A stretch of DNA of 64,000 nt from Tubulanus polymorphus. Taxonomy: Eukaryota > Nemertea > Palaeonemertea > Tubulaniformes > Tubulanidae. Shown here piece by piece: positions 1-12,669 of the stretch. Positions within the stretch are counted from its first letter, which is position 1, and every line of letters starts with the position of its first letter. The position numbers were made by a program, and so were the translations under genes. Location: the NCBI RefSeq assembly GCF_964204645.1, contig NC_134031.1, positions 5,873,001 to 5,937,000 of the forward strand, given 5' to 3'. A model generated the notes under the pieces. It saw only the letters and a program-made list of their open reading frames with translations. It made no database searches and was not told the DNA's origin.

Positions 1-3000
1 TTTTTACGTGAAAATCAATCATATTGCCAGCTTCGTTCGTGCTGAACACCGCAGAACCTCCGATTCCCGTGTCTTCCCGTGAGATTAACAAAGCCGCGAA
101 CGTTTCTAAAATGTATGTATAGAAAATGTAACATGTAAGATTTCATATCAATTGATTACAAAGACGTTATTTAATTTATTCAAAATATAGTTACGTCTCG
201 TCGCAAAAAGGTGAAACACTCAAGATATCGTTTGAAGATCTTTTTTTATCGATTTATCTTCCATAGCTTACCATCGGAGAGAGTGTCCCGTGATTCGATT
301 TTGGCGCGAACCTCTCCTTGGGGGTGTTTTTGAGTGGCGATTACAGCGGTCAAAACGCCTCGGTGCAGATAGTTCTTAAACACGTCGGGAATATTACCCC
401 ATAGACCGCAAATCTACAATTAAAAGATTGTACTGGAAACTACAAAACCGGAAGTACATAAGAACCATTACATAAGCCGTTTTATGAACCATTACATAAT
501 GTCTCCGCAGGGGTTCGGATTTGATGGCATCAGGATAACGTAGGAGCTAAGAGGGAAACGTCCCCTTCCTTCGCTAAGGCTACCCATGAGAACACAACTA
601 TGGCCCAGGTTAGCGGCTGTGCTGAATAGGTCATGACCGGTCTAAATTTCGTCGTGTGAACGCGCCTAAAGTTTAAAGCCCACTATAAAAATCAATGATT
701 AAGTGACGACTCATTGAAAGTGAAAAAGACCCAGAAGAAAATCCAGTAAGCGATAAGACGTGCCCTTGACGTTTCAGAAATCAACGTCGTTTTAATTTTT
801 GGATAATAAATTTCCCTTTCAAATCCTAAATTTGTTTATAGTGGTTTTCGAATAAGTAACACGTAACCTATAACTATAATAGTTAGTAGTATATGTCTTA
901 CGACACTAATCATAATATACGGTAGTATCATCATAATGATACTGTAATTGAATGCGAGTGCGCATACGTTTAAAGAGGTAAATACGTAAGTGTGAAATGT
1001 TACTAACCTTCCCAGTCTGTTCGTTTCCTGATATTTTCTGTTCAAATAAAACTTCGTCGCTGTCGTCAACTAACCAGAAATGAGTAGGTCGTCGTATCCT
1101 GAAACAACGAATAGAATATATGAAATTTGATACGTCGATTCCTTTGTCGACTAAAAATGAATGGCCGAATTTCTAAAAATTAGTTTGATAGTCCATGGTA
1201 GAATCTAACTGAACTTACTTCTCATAGTTCACGGTGAAATAAAGATCCGATTTCTGTAGCTGGAAGCGCCCCTTAGCGACTCCGTGAGTCGTTACGTTAT
1301 CCCCGGTCATCAGAGTCGAAAATTCTACAGGAAGAAAAAAAAATGAAAAATGAGAAATCATTTTCAATAAAGGCTAACTTAGCTTTGCTTAGGAAGGTTC
1401 GCGATCATGATATGTATATATTCATATATGTAATACCTTGGTAACTGGCATCCCCTACAACCCACGAATTCGTTTTACTGTCGCCCATAAATGTCATCGC
1501 AGTCTGTCCATTCGAAATCGCTTCATCTGAAATAAACAGTAAATAAAAGGAATATAGTCTCTTCGCACAGAATTCTAAGTACGTAACGTTTATTTTTTTA
1601 GGGTCAGCGTCGAGGAGACTTAACCCGAATATCTAGCGTGGACAGGGTGCACTCGACTATACACCGCGCGCGCACACCTGCAAAGTCAAAAAGTTTTCTT
1701 TTTAAATCGGTGATATTTGCTCGAATCGTTTCACATCAATTCAACACGTGCAAATTCGTCGATGATATGCGTGCGTGCGTGCGTGTGTGAATGTGGGAAA
1801 TTATTACGCGGAATTCCGCAGACGTCAAGTTGAAATTTAGGCAATATATGATAAATTTCATATATTAAAACATCACGAAGATTGTGTGATGATGCGCTGA
1901 ACGACTGATTGCAGTTATTTTGAACAGTAGATTTGTAGGTTTACAAAAATTAAGATTGAATTTCTTGAAATTATACCAGCCTGGTCGAAACATATCGGAA
2001 GAGTTAGCCTTATCCTAAATTCAAACGATGCTGACATGTTTTCCATAGTGGAGACCCGAACTTTTAAGACGGTCCCAAAAAACTGTTGACTTAACGATGC
2101 CACATTTTAGTAGAAGAAGGGAAGTGTCTCATTACACTTCCCTGGTAGAAACTATCGTGGGCGTCACCAGTGGGGAGTCGGGGCTTTTAAATCTAAGTTC
2201 CGAATTAGTTTCGAATTTAGTTTTTTTCACATTCAGGAAATTTCATAGAATACATTGCATTTGACGATCTTAGAAAGATTCAAACAATTTCAAGAATTCA
2301 GAAATGCTCGTCTGCCATCGACGCTCGGCGGATGCGGTTTTTTAGGACCAATAAATTGTCACATCAACATGAAACAGCCCACCCAATAACCGAGGTGTGT
2401 CCTCCAAAAAACCTCCAACCAATTTGTATAGCTATCTAGACTACGAATGGTTATAAAAATGATCGTTATAGAATATGTATCAATTTACCTTTTTCAGGGC
2501 AGGTTTTGCAGCACGCTCCTGGTAAAGTTACTGGATTTTCGCAATCGGCTTCCGGACATTCCTGTTTGATGTAACGACACGACACTTTTCCTTTTCTGGC
2601 ATATCGCTCGCTCTTACTGTTTTTCTTAATCTAGCGATCGGAAAAAAAAGCGCTGATCAAAAATTACGCCTGACAAGCACAAATTGCGCAATCGAGTTAA
2701 TAAAGGAAAGATTGATTTATCAAATTTTGAATAGAAATGCTTACCGGGGCGCATCGGCACTTTATACACCTCATGAATCCATACGGTTCTAAAGTCGGTT
2801 TCCATACATCTCCTAGATTATACCTTTTACCGCCTAATTTACATCCTAGAATAGAAAAACTCGAATTATCAACAATCGCCAGCGCTCATTTTATGGGCTC
2901 TATATTTTAAGATAGGAAAATTCGATCGATTGGATAATGGAAATCGATTGCTACTTCAATGGTCATTAGTGGATCATAGAACGCATGGAGGAAATCTGTC

Positions 3001-3441
3001 CATTTCTGCAGAATTTTTAGATAATCGTATTTTGTGTTTCATCTACGTTGAACTACCATCGTACTATAACTGAAAAGCTGGAGCCAGTTGTACAGAAGAG
3101 TCGTGACTTAAGTTGTCTTAAAGTTGTCTTAAATCTTACGACAGGTCTTAAGTTGTTAAATTGGCTATAAAACTAAGTTGGTCTTAGACTGATCTTAAGT
3201 CTTAGCCATGACTATGCAACCGGCCCCTGGAGCTTTGATATGGTTCACAATCTAAACCGTGAATATATGTACATATAAAGATATCTATAAGAGATATTAA
3301 ACTGAGTTTACCTGGTACTTTGTTTCTGTGTTCTACGGCATCGCTGTCTGGAGTTAGCGGTAGTAAAGCTTCGTTAATCCCGATTAGCACAAAATAAGTG
3401 AGTACTTGTACGATGCTCGTCATAGCAGACGATACGAACAT
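1..3441 (-). CDS. chrd: Chordin / short gastrulation, N-terminal part (cut by window edge)
   Basis: This encodes a secreted BMP antagonist that binds BMP ligands outside the cell and patterns the dorsal-ventral axis. Exons on the minus strand, in order: 3441-3312, 2845-2745, 2630-2489, 1526-1437, 1324-1219, 1098-1008, 413-272 and 105-1 (continuing outside). All junctions are GT/AG and phases agree, giving about 302 residues. Residues 1-25 form a signal peptide starting MFVSSAMTSIVQ. Exons 2-3 (about residues 44-124) form the first VWC domain, with CKLGGKRYNLGD at the start, RCIKCRC in the middle and CCKTC at the end. From about residue 155 the CHRD domain follows, with FSTLMTGD, ICGLWGNIP and ETFAALLISRED. 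VWC followed by CHRD repeats is the diagnostic chordin order. The later CHRD and VWC2-4 domains must lie left of the window. The start is the first ATG before the signal peptide; an in-frame ATG six codons later (3423) is possible. Confidence 0.93.
2119..2142. repeat. Hairpin GGGAAGTGT / ACACTTCCC
   Basis: A perfect 9-bp stem with a 6-base loop in a chordin intron. It shares its arms with the hairpin at 11270-11298. Confidence 0.85.
3080..3231. mobile_element. GACTTAAGACC foldback element
   Basis: An imperfect palindrome beginning gagccagttgtacag and ending tgcaaccggcccctgg, with repeated ctta-agtt arms. It lies in chordin intron 1, about 80 bp from exon 1. Confidence 0.75.
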
Positions 3442-4786
3442 GGTTCACTGTCACGAATCACCGCAAATCAATTGAAGTTATCCAAATTCCTATACTCGCT
3501 TCACAAAAACCACCACTTCGATGTTTTGTATGTGGTCCTCCCCCTAGCGGTTGGAATTGTTCGACTGGAAGGTCCTCGACGATGTGAATAGATAGTAGAT
3601 TGAACGTGTTGTGGTTGGAGGTCTGGTGGCAGGTCGGCTATTTATTCAAAAATTAAACCGGCAACCCGCGGTGTCATCTCGTCTACAAATTTGATTGGTG
3701 ATCGGACATCACTCAAACACCTGCTTAACCCTGGCAATCATCGGAATAAATCATGCAAATTAGCAAGCCAGTACGTATGCTCAGCGGCTATTAATTAACC
3801 AACTAGTAAATTAGTTAGTTGACACAAAGTGTCGAAACTTAATTGCGATGTTAGTAATTAACATAACTACCAATCTAATCAACACAACGTACTAATTACA
3901 CAGTTTTGTTTTTGGGACAATTGAGCTTATGTCAGCGTGCAGTTGGAGAAATATAGAGTTCACACGCCGATCACTACTTACTAATCATCGATCCTTTGAA
4001 ATATATTCAATTTGGATAACAATACCCTATATCTTGAGAATCAAAAGTTTCTTTCTGTGGTTAAGATTGAAACGCATTAATTATCTTTCCAAACAAAGCT
4101 TTAGCACTGAGAAAAAAATGCAAGCCCCTAAACACAAACACAATCAACGAAATAAGGCAGGCAATTTCTTAGAATTACTCAAGTTTTAAGAAAAACGTTT
4201 TAGAAAATCAACAGTTACAAAACGAGCGTCCATGTTCTTGATACTATATTTGCTTGATTTAAAAACTGTTATCATTTTCTTTTTTGAAAAAAGTAGACAC
4301 GACCAGCGATTCCGATGTGAATAAACGCCGAATGATTGAATGAATGAATGAATTTATTTTGCATTTCATAACAACATTATATAATAGAAAAAATGACAGG
4401 ATTTCGTATGAGCTTTTCTACAATATAGAGTAATAATGAAAATACATGAGACCCAGAGAAGTCAAGATGTGACTTATGCGAATCCGAGCCCCCTTACCAA
4501 TGAAACCAATAATAGAGATCGTAAGTACAAAGAATAGAATATAAACGAATGAAACAATTGGAAAAAGCAAAGCAATATTCAATATCGAGTTCAGTTTACA
4601 GTACGTCAGTAAAACTACGAAGGGTTTGTTTTGCCGGAGTTAGATTTATTGTGTAATCTTGTAGTTGTGAGTCTGGTATTAAAATTAAGATATCCGAGAA
4701 ACCCGGCATAAGGGCGTTAAAGTTTCATAATAACACAATACGGATGAAATTTAATGGAATATTCTGTTAAACGACCAAAATTCCCT

Positions 4787-4893
4787 GGGCCCGGTTTTGT
4801 AAACTGGTATTTACTTTAACCAGGGGGTTAATTCAATTCATTTTCAATTGAGTTAACCCCCGGTTTAAAGCTAACACCAAACTGGGCCCTGGT
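4787..4893. mobile_element. Palindromic GGGTTAACTC foldback element
   Basis: cctgggcccggttttgtaaa at the left pairs with the right end ccaaactgggccctgg. The centre caattcattttcaattgagt is itself palindromic, flanked by ccagggggttaa and ttaacccccggt. Confidence 0.85.
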
Positions 4894-6235
4894 TTTTGTC
4901 CTTCTTGTGTAGTTTGGAGAGATGTCATAAGTATTTCTTTAAAAGCGTGATATGTGTGTACCTACAAAAACTCCTTGAAAATTATTTTTGGTTTTTCGAC
5001 CATCTTCTGGTCACATTGTAATAATGTAACATGTACTGTAACGCAGAATTATTTATGTTCAAATCTTTTTTGGTAAACTATGGCGCAAAATAAACTTTGA
5101 AAGCGGCAATTGTTGCCCATTCATATGTTTAACATGACGATTATACATAATTTAGCAGTTATTAATAGCTAGATACGAATATATGGTGAATATTTAGAAT
5201 TTGCTTAAGAACCGACAAAATAAGGGAATCTCTCGGAGATTTTTTTTTCTTATTTGCAAAAGCATCGACCGGCACACAGGTGTTGGGGAGGAATAGACTT
5301 GGCGAGGAATGTTGATATGAGTATCATTATAGTTTACAATGATTGGAGAAGAGCCACTTAAATGACGCTGATCAGGAGTTCCTTCAATTCTGAACAATAC
5401 ACTAGACACCTGACAATAACGTCTATGAGATCACGTTAAAGTCGTTTTTTCAAACCCTCGAATACATCTCAAAAAGCGCATCTGCCTTTTGACTGACGAA
5501 TAAAAACGCAAATGCACTCAAGTGTCTCTTGTTTCACTGTTAAGTACATATTTCATCATCAAAGAGTCTGTTCAGTTTTTCTGTCGTCAAATTTCATTAT
5601 TTTCTCAGGGAAAGAAAATGCGATTTCTAAAACGTACATTATACATACGTTCATCAAAGGATGGATCATGTTTTCTTGGTTGACTCCATCGGTATAGGAC
5701 TGGTTGCGAAAGGTAACGCATTGCTGGTGAGGCGTGTGGTGTCGAATTTTGGTGTCGAATTTTGTTAGCTATAAAATCTAAAAGGGTGGTACCTCCACAA
5801 TGGCGTTCACACGGGTATTTCAGTACAGTACTCTATCGGACGTTATCGTCTGAACACAGTCCCTACCCGGACCTCGCTTCATTGTTCCGTTATACCAAAG
5901 TGGGCCGAATTATGAAACATTTGAACTATTAGAATTATCTCTTTTTGGAAGAGCTGAATATTTAGTTAATATGCACATTCAAGCGCGTCACAGAATTTGA
6001 TCACCGTCACATAGCAAAAACTTCACGTTACTCCCATTTCATAACTGCATTCTTCTTTATTATAATTCAATAAACGTACTAACGACTCCTACATTCTTTA
6101 TTTCATTTCGTTCATCAACAAACATGCTGTTTCATCTGAATCGATTAAGTAACGAGGCTGTCTGCGAGTTGATCGCAAATGGTTTGTTCTATAACGGTCT
6201 ACGGTGACATGGATGATCTGTAGCTAGCAGACAGG

Positions 6236-6377
6236 GGCCGGTTCCATAGTCACGACTTAAGACCAAACGCTGTCGTAAATCTTAAGACTGGTCTTAAGTC
6301 GTTAGTTTGGCTATAGAATTAAGTTGGTCTTAGAACGGTCTTAAGTCTAAGCCCTGACAATGGAACCGGTCCCTGGA
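6236..6377. mobile_element. GACTTAAGACC foldback element
   Basis: ggccggttccatagtcacga at the left end and ccctgacaatggaaccggtc at the right end form near-complementary ends around ggtcttaagtcgttagtttggc. Confidence 0.8.
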
Positions 6378-6429
6378 ACCTTATTCACTAACGCCCCGCA
6401 ACGCACAATTTTCGTCGCAAATCCTCCCA

Positions 6430-6655
6430 CAACTCAGCATGTGCGTTCAACAGTTGTGAGTTGGGGTTAACTCCGAGTTGAAATTGATTCATTTCTAATG
6501 AGTTAACTCAGATTCAAATCTGTACTGTGGAACTGGGTCCCGGATCCAGTGACACTGTCACAAATTAGAATTGACTCTGAGTTAAAATTACCGGCAGTTC
6601 ATTTTTAATGAGTTTACTCTTAACTCACAACTGTGGAACTGGGTCCTGGAGTTTT
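6430..6655. repeat. Two GAGTTAACTC inverted repeats
   Basis: Two related units, each with cagttgtgagtt...gagttaactc...aactgtggaactgggtcc, separated by cacagttcc-type ends. A similar fragment lies at about 29755-29850. Confidence 0.65.
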
Positions 6656-8857
6656 GAGTGATATATGAAATTATCAAATATTTAAAAAAAATTATTTTGC
6701 GTTTTTTTCAATTTTTTTCTGTGGAGCGTGCGGCTGCAGTCGGGGCCGTGTTTCAGATGGTACCTGGTATACTGAGCGTCAAAATTTATTTCGAAAAGCG
6801 CGATGAAGACCCAAATTTCTCATCCGGTTCCTAAGTCAGAGAGATGCGCGAGAATGTCCCTGTTATAACCAGCCAATGGTGAGCTAATATAGGGTATGAA
6901 ATAATTCAACGATGAAACGACAATCACCTGAGCCTCTAAGGGATTATCAGTGGGTTCGAGATTTTTCTTCAGATTAAGGGGAGGCCATAGGAGCCACCGA
7001 CCACTAAACTCTGCCGCTATACCACGATTCCTAAGTCCACAATCATTGTACATATTGACGTAAATGCACTGGATTCAATCAGGATTCGAGGCATGCTTTT
7101 CTTAAACTCCGGACACCGGGAAACGGGGCTTGATCGTTGATGAGTCTTCGAATGAAAAAAATGACGATTCTACCAAAACGATGAGTCTGAATTTGTCACC
7201 GATATTTACTGGCTGACGGCAGTGACTCAGGTACGGGACTCAGCGGCATTAAACTATCATCGACTAAAATAGATCGATGATGTCATCACGTATCGATTCC
7301 ACGGTGGACGAAAAACGACCGAACTAAATACTCACTCTCTTCCCTTCTCTCACTTTAGAAATAAATCATTTAGTAAAATTTCATTTAGAAAAATCATTCT
7401 ATTTTTATTATTATTATTATCATCGTTATCATTATTATTCATTATCTTTGCGATTACATCATATCAGACATTTTACACAACAGCGAAAAATTATAAATCA
7501 TATTGCACATTGAATAAAATGCTTTACATTTCTGGTGCCTTGGGGTATTACCCCAAGCTGTGACTTGGTTCAGAACGTACACATAATTCATTTAGCACAT
7601 TCAACCTGGAACCAACATCACAGAATGTGAAATATTTCAAGTTTAAGGAACGGTTATACGTTACAGTTCTATCGTCCTCTTATCATTTCAACCTTTTGAT
7701 ACCGAAATACCGATACATTTTTTTTTTTAAATAAATTTTTCGTTTTTTCTTTCGTTTTGCTCTTTTTCTAATTCGTATAGATTTCTTAGTTTTGTTTCGA
7801 AACGAAATAATTACCCTGAGAAATATGAATACTTCGTCGGGAAATTCGAAAAGCTCGAAAAACGACGCGCGAAAATTGTAGGAATTCCTACAAAAAAAAA
7901 ATTCCGGAAAAAGACCTTCCCGTCGTCTTCATCTATATATATATCTATACAAAGGGCAATCAAATCAGCGATCTCATTTTTAATCTTTTAATTCAATTCA
8001 TTTTAATGTATTTTATAGTTCAATTCATTTCATTCGCGACACATTGTATTGTATAATACCGACAAAAGAATAATAGAATCACAAGAAAACACATGAGGTA
8101 TATGATTGTTTATATGATACGTATTGATGTGCAAAAATCCAAACGCCGAAATACATTTCCATTACTGGTTTTTAGTAGAAAATATCAAATATAGCGGTGT
8201 TGAATTTCAACGAATTCTCGAAATCCGTGATCCTTTAAGAGATGGCACATGCCGTTTGGTGATGGGCATTGTTTAGAATAGAAACTGCAACGACAGTAAA
8301 CAGTTGAATAGGTAGCTTAGTTGGATTTTTGCACGATTTTGAGCCGATGATATAAAATGCCTTTCTAAATACGAACGAAACATCTTAGGTATCAATTGAT
8401 GAATAGAACAGTTCACAGCGATAACCGACTAGAAGATTGTTCCCTTTGCCCGTTCTGACTGTCTCCTCTGTCTACGTCACAAGACAACGAATTGAACATG
8501 ATTGAGTATAAAACCGGGCAGAGGGCGAAACATGTTAAAAAACGACATTCAAATACTGGTAAAACATGGATTGAAGATTGCACTAATATCACGTTTAATA
8601 AATGTTGTATCATGACAACAGTCAATTTCAGAGTTAATTAACAGTTGCAAATGGGTCCTGATTGAAATACATGTGACTAAAAATACCTGTATTTCCTGAC
8701 CGTTCTATTTATCACTATAAACCGAGTAATACAAGTATTCACTGGTTACAAAAGTGACCCAAGAAATTCGAACTCATAATCAGCGAATTATGATCATTGT
8801 ATATAGAAAATGCTATGTATCGGAAAACTTGCTTTTTCTATGATTACAAAATATTCA

Positions 8858-11800
8858 TCATACAGCTCTGTTAGCATCGAACGTCTCATCGGTGTAAAAT
8901 TCAAGGGAAGGTCTCGATTTCAACGCCGACGGAATGTATTGATCGACGTCCTCGACGAGTTCGGCCGGTGTAATGTCGGTGTAGTTTTTCCACGATTCGA
9001 TTTTTTCGAAGTTGTCGTAATTGATGCGACTATCGTCGCTGTTGGATTCGGTATCATCGGATATTATGTCACTAAAGCATATACTGTGCAGGTCGTCGCT
9101 GTCGTACGAGCAGCTGCTACATTCGTGGTCGGTTTCGCTCACTTCCAAGTGACAGGCGTCTATCGGTAGAACTGCGGCCGAATTTTCAGGCGATTTAGTG
9201 ACGTCATCGAAATCTCGGCCCACGTCGTCGAATTCGCGATCAATCGATACAGCGGAATGTTTATTGTTGTACTTTTCGTTTAAAATCACAGTTTCGTAAC
9301 TCGCCGTATCGACGGAATCGACGCTGCAACTTTCGGCGTCCGACGCGATGCCCGAATCCGTCGAAATTCCCACCGGACACGCGTTGTTGCCGTTTTCGTC
9401 AACCGACGGCGACCGGACGAACAGCGACTTATCCTCGAGAACGTATCCGGGAATCGACATCACGACATTTTTCACGTCGTCATTCCGACCCGAGCAGAAC
9501 ATATCGATCGGACTTCGAAATTCGTCGAGTTCGTGTTGATCTATCATAGTCGAGCTATCGTTTTCTCGAAATACAGTCTGAACGCCGAAACGCGTTCGAA
9601 ACTTGCGATTACACTTTATAATCGCGATTACCGCGATAAACAAAACAACTATGACGCTACCTGTGCTGGCTACGATAATCCAAAGGATTGAATCTCCACG
9701 AGCTTCCGGCGAATTCATCGAATGCATTGAGAACGATCTCAACAAAATTCTTTTGTCTTCCATAGCCGCGGACACGGGCGGTTTCCGAGCTATATCCGCG
9801 TAAAATTGTCGAGCTTCGGTTTTCTCTGTTTCGGTTTCCTCTTGAGATAATGTTGGCTGATCGTTTGCAGGCGCCGGCTGTTTAAGTTCTGGTTCTTCGT
9901 TAAGATGGAATTGTCGGTCTATATCCCGAATATCGTCGATCGCGGATTGGTCAGTTTCGACAGGAAATAGGCATACCTGCAACGACAATGACTAATAGTT
10001 ATGCGTACGTAATTAGCACTTTTCCTTCCCATGCACGCTTGTCAACTTTCATTCAAACATTTAAGCGTACCGGTATAGATGATTTAAGTAATGGATTTCG
10101 CTGTACATGTACATCTAAACTTTTTTTTAAATATTTCTTTTCTAAATGTCAAATCACACCAGGACTATTGTGAAATGAAAAACGACTGGAGAGACTGAGT
10201 ACTGATTTAGATAAAAATTTGACCAAACTTGAAAGTTACACAGATCACGAAGGGTTCAATTTGTCTAATCAGATAACGAGTTATACGTCATCGGGATTTT
10301 AATTTGCGTTGGTCATCAGGCGCGAGCACACGAGAGCATATTAAACCCGGAACAACCGTTCACATCGGTGCCAAATGCTGGCCCCGTGCCACTTTGGCCC
10401 GAGCCTGTTTAGCCCGACAGTTGCACCAGATCCGAGCCAAATTTCGGCAGGGTCGAATCATTGCTTGTGAATTGCACAATTGGTGAAGTGACTCAATTTG
10501 CTTTGTTTGAGCTTTGAGCATTGTCTATATTGTCTATTATTAACGAGTGAGTGGGTTACGTGTGAACTGATAAGGCACGGGCCAAATAAATCGTCTCCTT
10601 GTGATCGTGGCTTTGACCTGCAACCAAATTAAATCTATATATGATAACTCTGTACCGCATTTATTTTTGTATTTGAATGTATTTATAATTGTTCAGTGCA
10701 AATTTTCTTTGTGAACTAAAAATGAAATGAAAAATGAAAGATTTAGAGGAATATGCTGCTTATGAACACATACAATTCAATTACCGCTTTTCATGTTATT
10801 CACAAAATGTCCCCTCCCAATGTCAGATGGAACTTTTTCCTGGATTTAACTCTACATCTTAAGCTTATGGAAATGAATTAGTCTTGCAAATGTCAAATTA
10901 CGTCGGGCGGGGTGATTGCGAAATCTAAACGATTCTGGAGATACAGGGTGATTTACATAACTATAGGGGGTAAGAGGGGCCACAGGGACACCATGCCCTC
11001 TTGGTGAATTACTTGCTGCAAATTTCAACCCCCTGGCGAAGAAATACAGAAACCAATGAGCATGATTGAAACGCACCAGTATTATAGAACATGTCAAGAG
11101 CTACAATTCCGGAATTGATTGTGGTTACAAAAAATTGCAAGGTACTTCAAAATAAAGAAAATAGACTGTCCCGTTCGTGATGATCACCAACTGCGTAAAA
11201 GTTAACAGTTTAAAAACACCGCAAAACGCCGATAGCCTATGTTAATAGTTGCTTTCCATAGTGCACCCAGGGAAGTGTAATGCGACATTATACTTCCCAC
11301 CCAACTCGAACTTCAATCAAAAATGGCAAACAGTTAGCACAGGTCTCGGAATTCAGGCCAAAATTTACTTTTTGGCACAATAGAGGTCACGGGATGGCTA
11401 TGTTGTGTCCGATTGACCCATTTTGCTCATGAAGAATAGTTTAAGTCCCAAGTGCGCTAAAAATTGAACCACACTCAATGCCGTCAGCACTCATGGATGT
11501 TAGGCAGCACAGATCGCGAATGGTCATCGCCTCCTCAATCAACTTGTCAAATAACAAGCAATATTGTCATCGGGATTTTGATTTTCGCTGGTCACAAGCC
11601 GTGTTCACTTATCCACTATTTAGACACCGTTCCAAATGGGTCCGTATACCTGGAACAGGTAAAATGCGGAACGGACCGAATCAGAATATGCGTTCACACA
11701 CATGCGTTGCTAAATTGGCTACACTGTTATTATCTCTAAAGGGTTTTGATTTGATTGTGTTTTTATTGTTCGTCATGGAAGTTCGTCTGCAACATAAACC

Positions 11801-12669
11801 CGGATGTTATTCACGGATGTTGAAAAAATGTTCATATTTTCATCGCATCCAAAAATTTCAGGTTCACAATTTTTTGTACGCCAGTTTGCTTTGGGTTTTC
11901 CGCTCACGTGCGCCCAGCGTGATTACCGGTACTTGAAGATTGCGAGCGCATTGTACGATTCCTTATCTTCCCTTTTCTTCGCATGCTTCTTTTGATCTTG
12001 AGTTCAATCTATGTTTTGATCGAGTTAGATGTAAGTATCCCACCGAAACTCGGTAGCGTTTGGGACTATAGATATTTCACCGTTTGATCTAATTACGAAT
12101 CGAGAGAATCAAGCAAATGGGATTTTCCAAATCGAATTTTTAGTAAAACCTTAATTTACACTAAGCGTTCATTGAGTCGAACGCCGATAATAGTCTAACA
12201 AGTACTCAATAGCCAGTATCACATGGGCAGATGAATCATCCCCGGGCCAAATTGGCACAGATCAGGCCCGATTCAAATTTGGCTCGCACCTTCATACATA
12301 GGCCTAAACTGATCACTCGATATTAAACAATACTTTAAAAAAGAGAAGCGAGTCACTCCCAGTACCAGTTACAATTCACACGCAATAATTTCACCTGTGC
12401 TAAATTTGGCTCGAGCCTGGTCCGAAGTTTACAGTCGGGCCATACGGGCACGGACCCATTTTGGCACCCGTGTGAACAGTGTTGTTCCTCGCTAAAAATC
12501 GTGTAATCGCGGCTATGAAGAATTTGGGAAAGAGCGTATCTAACGATTGATTCCAAACTGGGTTTAACTTTTTTGGAGTCAATGATTTCATTTTCCATAT
12601 ATACAACTAGATATTTTTACTCACCTGTACAAAAACGAGTGGCCAAATAAAAGCTTGAAGGAACTTCAT
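8858..12669 (-). CDS. Orphan type I single-pass membrane protein
   Basis: I do not recognise this family. Two exons: 12669-12625 (15 codons) and 9976-8858. The junction CAG|GTGAGT to TTGCAG|GTATGC is in phase 0 and gives 387 residues. Exon 1 alone encodes most of a signal peptide (MKFLQAFIWPLVFVQ), so the split start is strongly supported; the long open frame in exon 2 has its own ATG inside the intron and is misleading. A Cys-poor, Glu-rich ectodomain of about 90 residues follows. Residues about 112-136 form one membrane helix (ILWIIVASTGSVIVVLF), then a basic stop-transfer KCNRKFRTRF. The cytoplasmic tail of about 245 residues is acidic and Ser/Asp-rich, contains DSGIAS at about 222-227 (matching the beta-TrCP degron DSGxxS), and has many casein-kinase-2-like S/T-x-x-D/E sites. 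Topology suggests a receptor-like or adaptor role, but this is inference. GC-rich codon use sets it apart from its flanks. Confidence 0.82.
10308..10614. mobile_element. GCGATCACA-family MITE
   Basis: Starts ggcgcgagcacacgag and ends cttgtgatcgtggct. Internal cues shared by the family are ttggcccgagcc, attgcacaattggtgaagtg and gagtgagtgggttacgtgtg. Confidence 0.65.
11270..11298. repeat. Hairpin GGGAAGTGTAATG / CATTATACTTCCC
   Basis: A 13-bp stem with a 3-base loop. A related hairpin (gggaagtgt-ctcatt-acacttccc) lies at 2119-2142. Confidence 0.85.
12225..12517. mobile_element. GCGATCACA-family MITE, reverse
   Basis: The right end is cgtgtaatcgcggctatg. The interior has reverse-order family blocks (agcgagtcactcccagtacc, gcacggacccattttggcac). 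It lies about 110 bp from exon 1 of the orphan membrane-protein gene. Confidence 0.65.

Larger units (their letters stand above)
3442..8857. other. Intergenic: repeats and AT-rich DNA
   Basis: No gene was recognised between the chordin start and the downstream gene's stop codon. It holds a short AATG tandem at about 4331-4352, a palindromic element at 4787-4893, a foldback copy at 6236-6377, two related GAGTTAACTC inverted repeats at about 6430-6655, and an imperfect 14-bp duplication (tggtgtcgaatttt) at about 5739-5765. The part from about 7400 to 8857 is AT-rich and repeat-poor, and is probably the 3' UTR of the minus-strand gene ending at 8858. A minus-strand AATAAA sits at 7404-7409. Confidence 0.6.
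9977..12624 (-). other. Intron of the orphan membrane-protein gene
   Basis: This 2.65-kb intron separates the signal-peptide exon from the rest of the protein. It carries two copies of the family ending in GCGATCACA (about 10308-10614 and 12225-12517, opposite orientations) and a perfect-looking hairpin at 11270-11298. Open frames at 11464-11936 overlap these AT-rich stretches and show no protein-like composition. No further exon was found. Confidence 0.6.

Noticed and set aside
836-1069. 77-codon minus-strand open frame
   Set aside because: It covers part of a chordin exon in the wrong frame and runs into the intron. The true frame of exon 1008-1098 encodes CHRD sequence.
8810-9169. 119-codon plus-strand open frame
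   Set aside because: It is the antisense shadow of the coding exon of the orphan membrane protein. The minus-strand frame is longer and has protein-like features.
11464-11936. Overlapping open frames of 91 and 152 codons
   Set aside because: They lie in an intron, overlap each other in different frames, and have no recognisable domain or coding composition.
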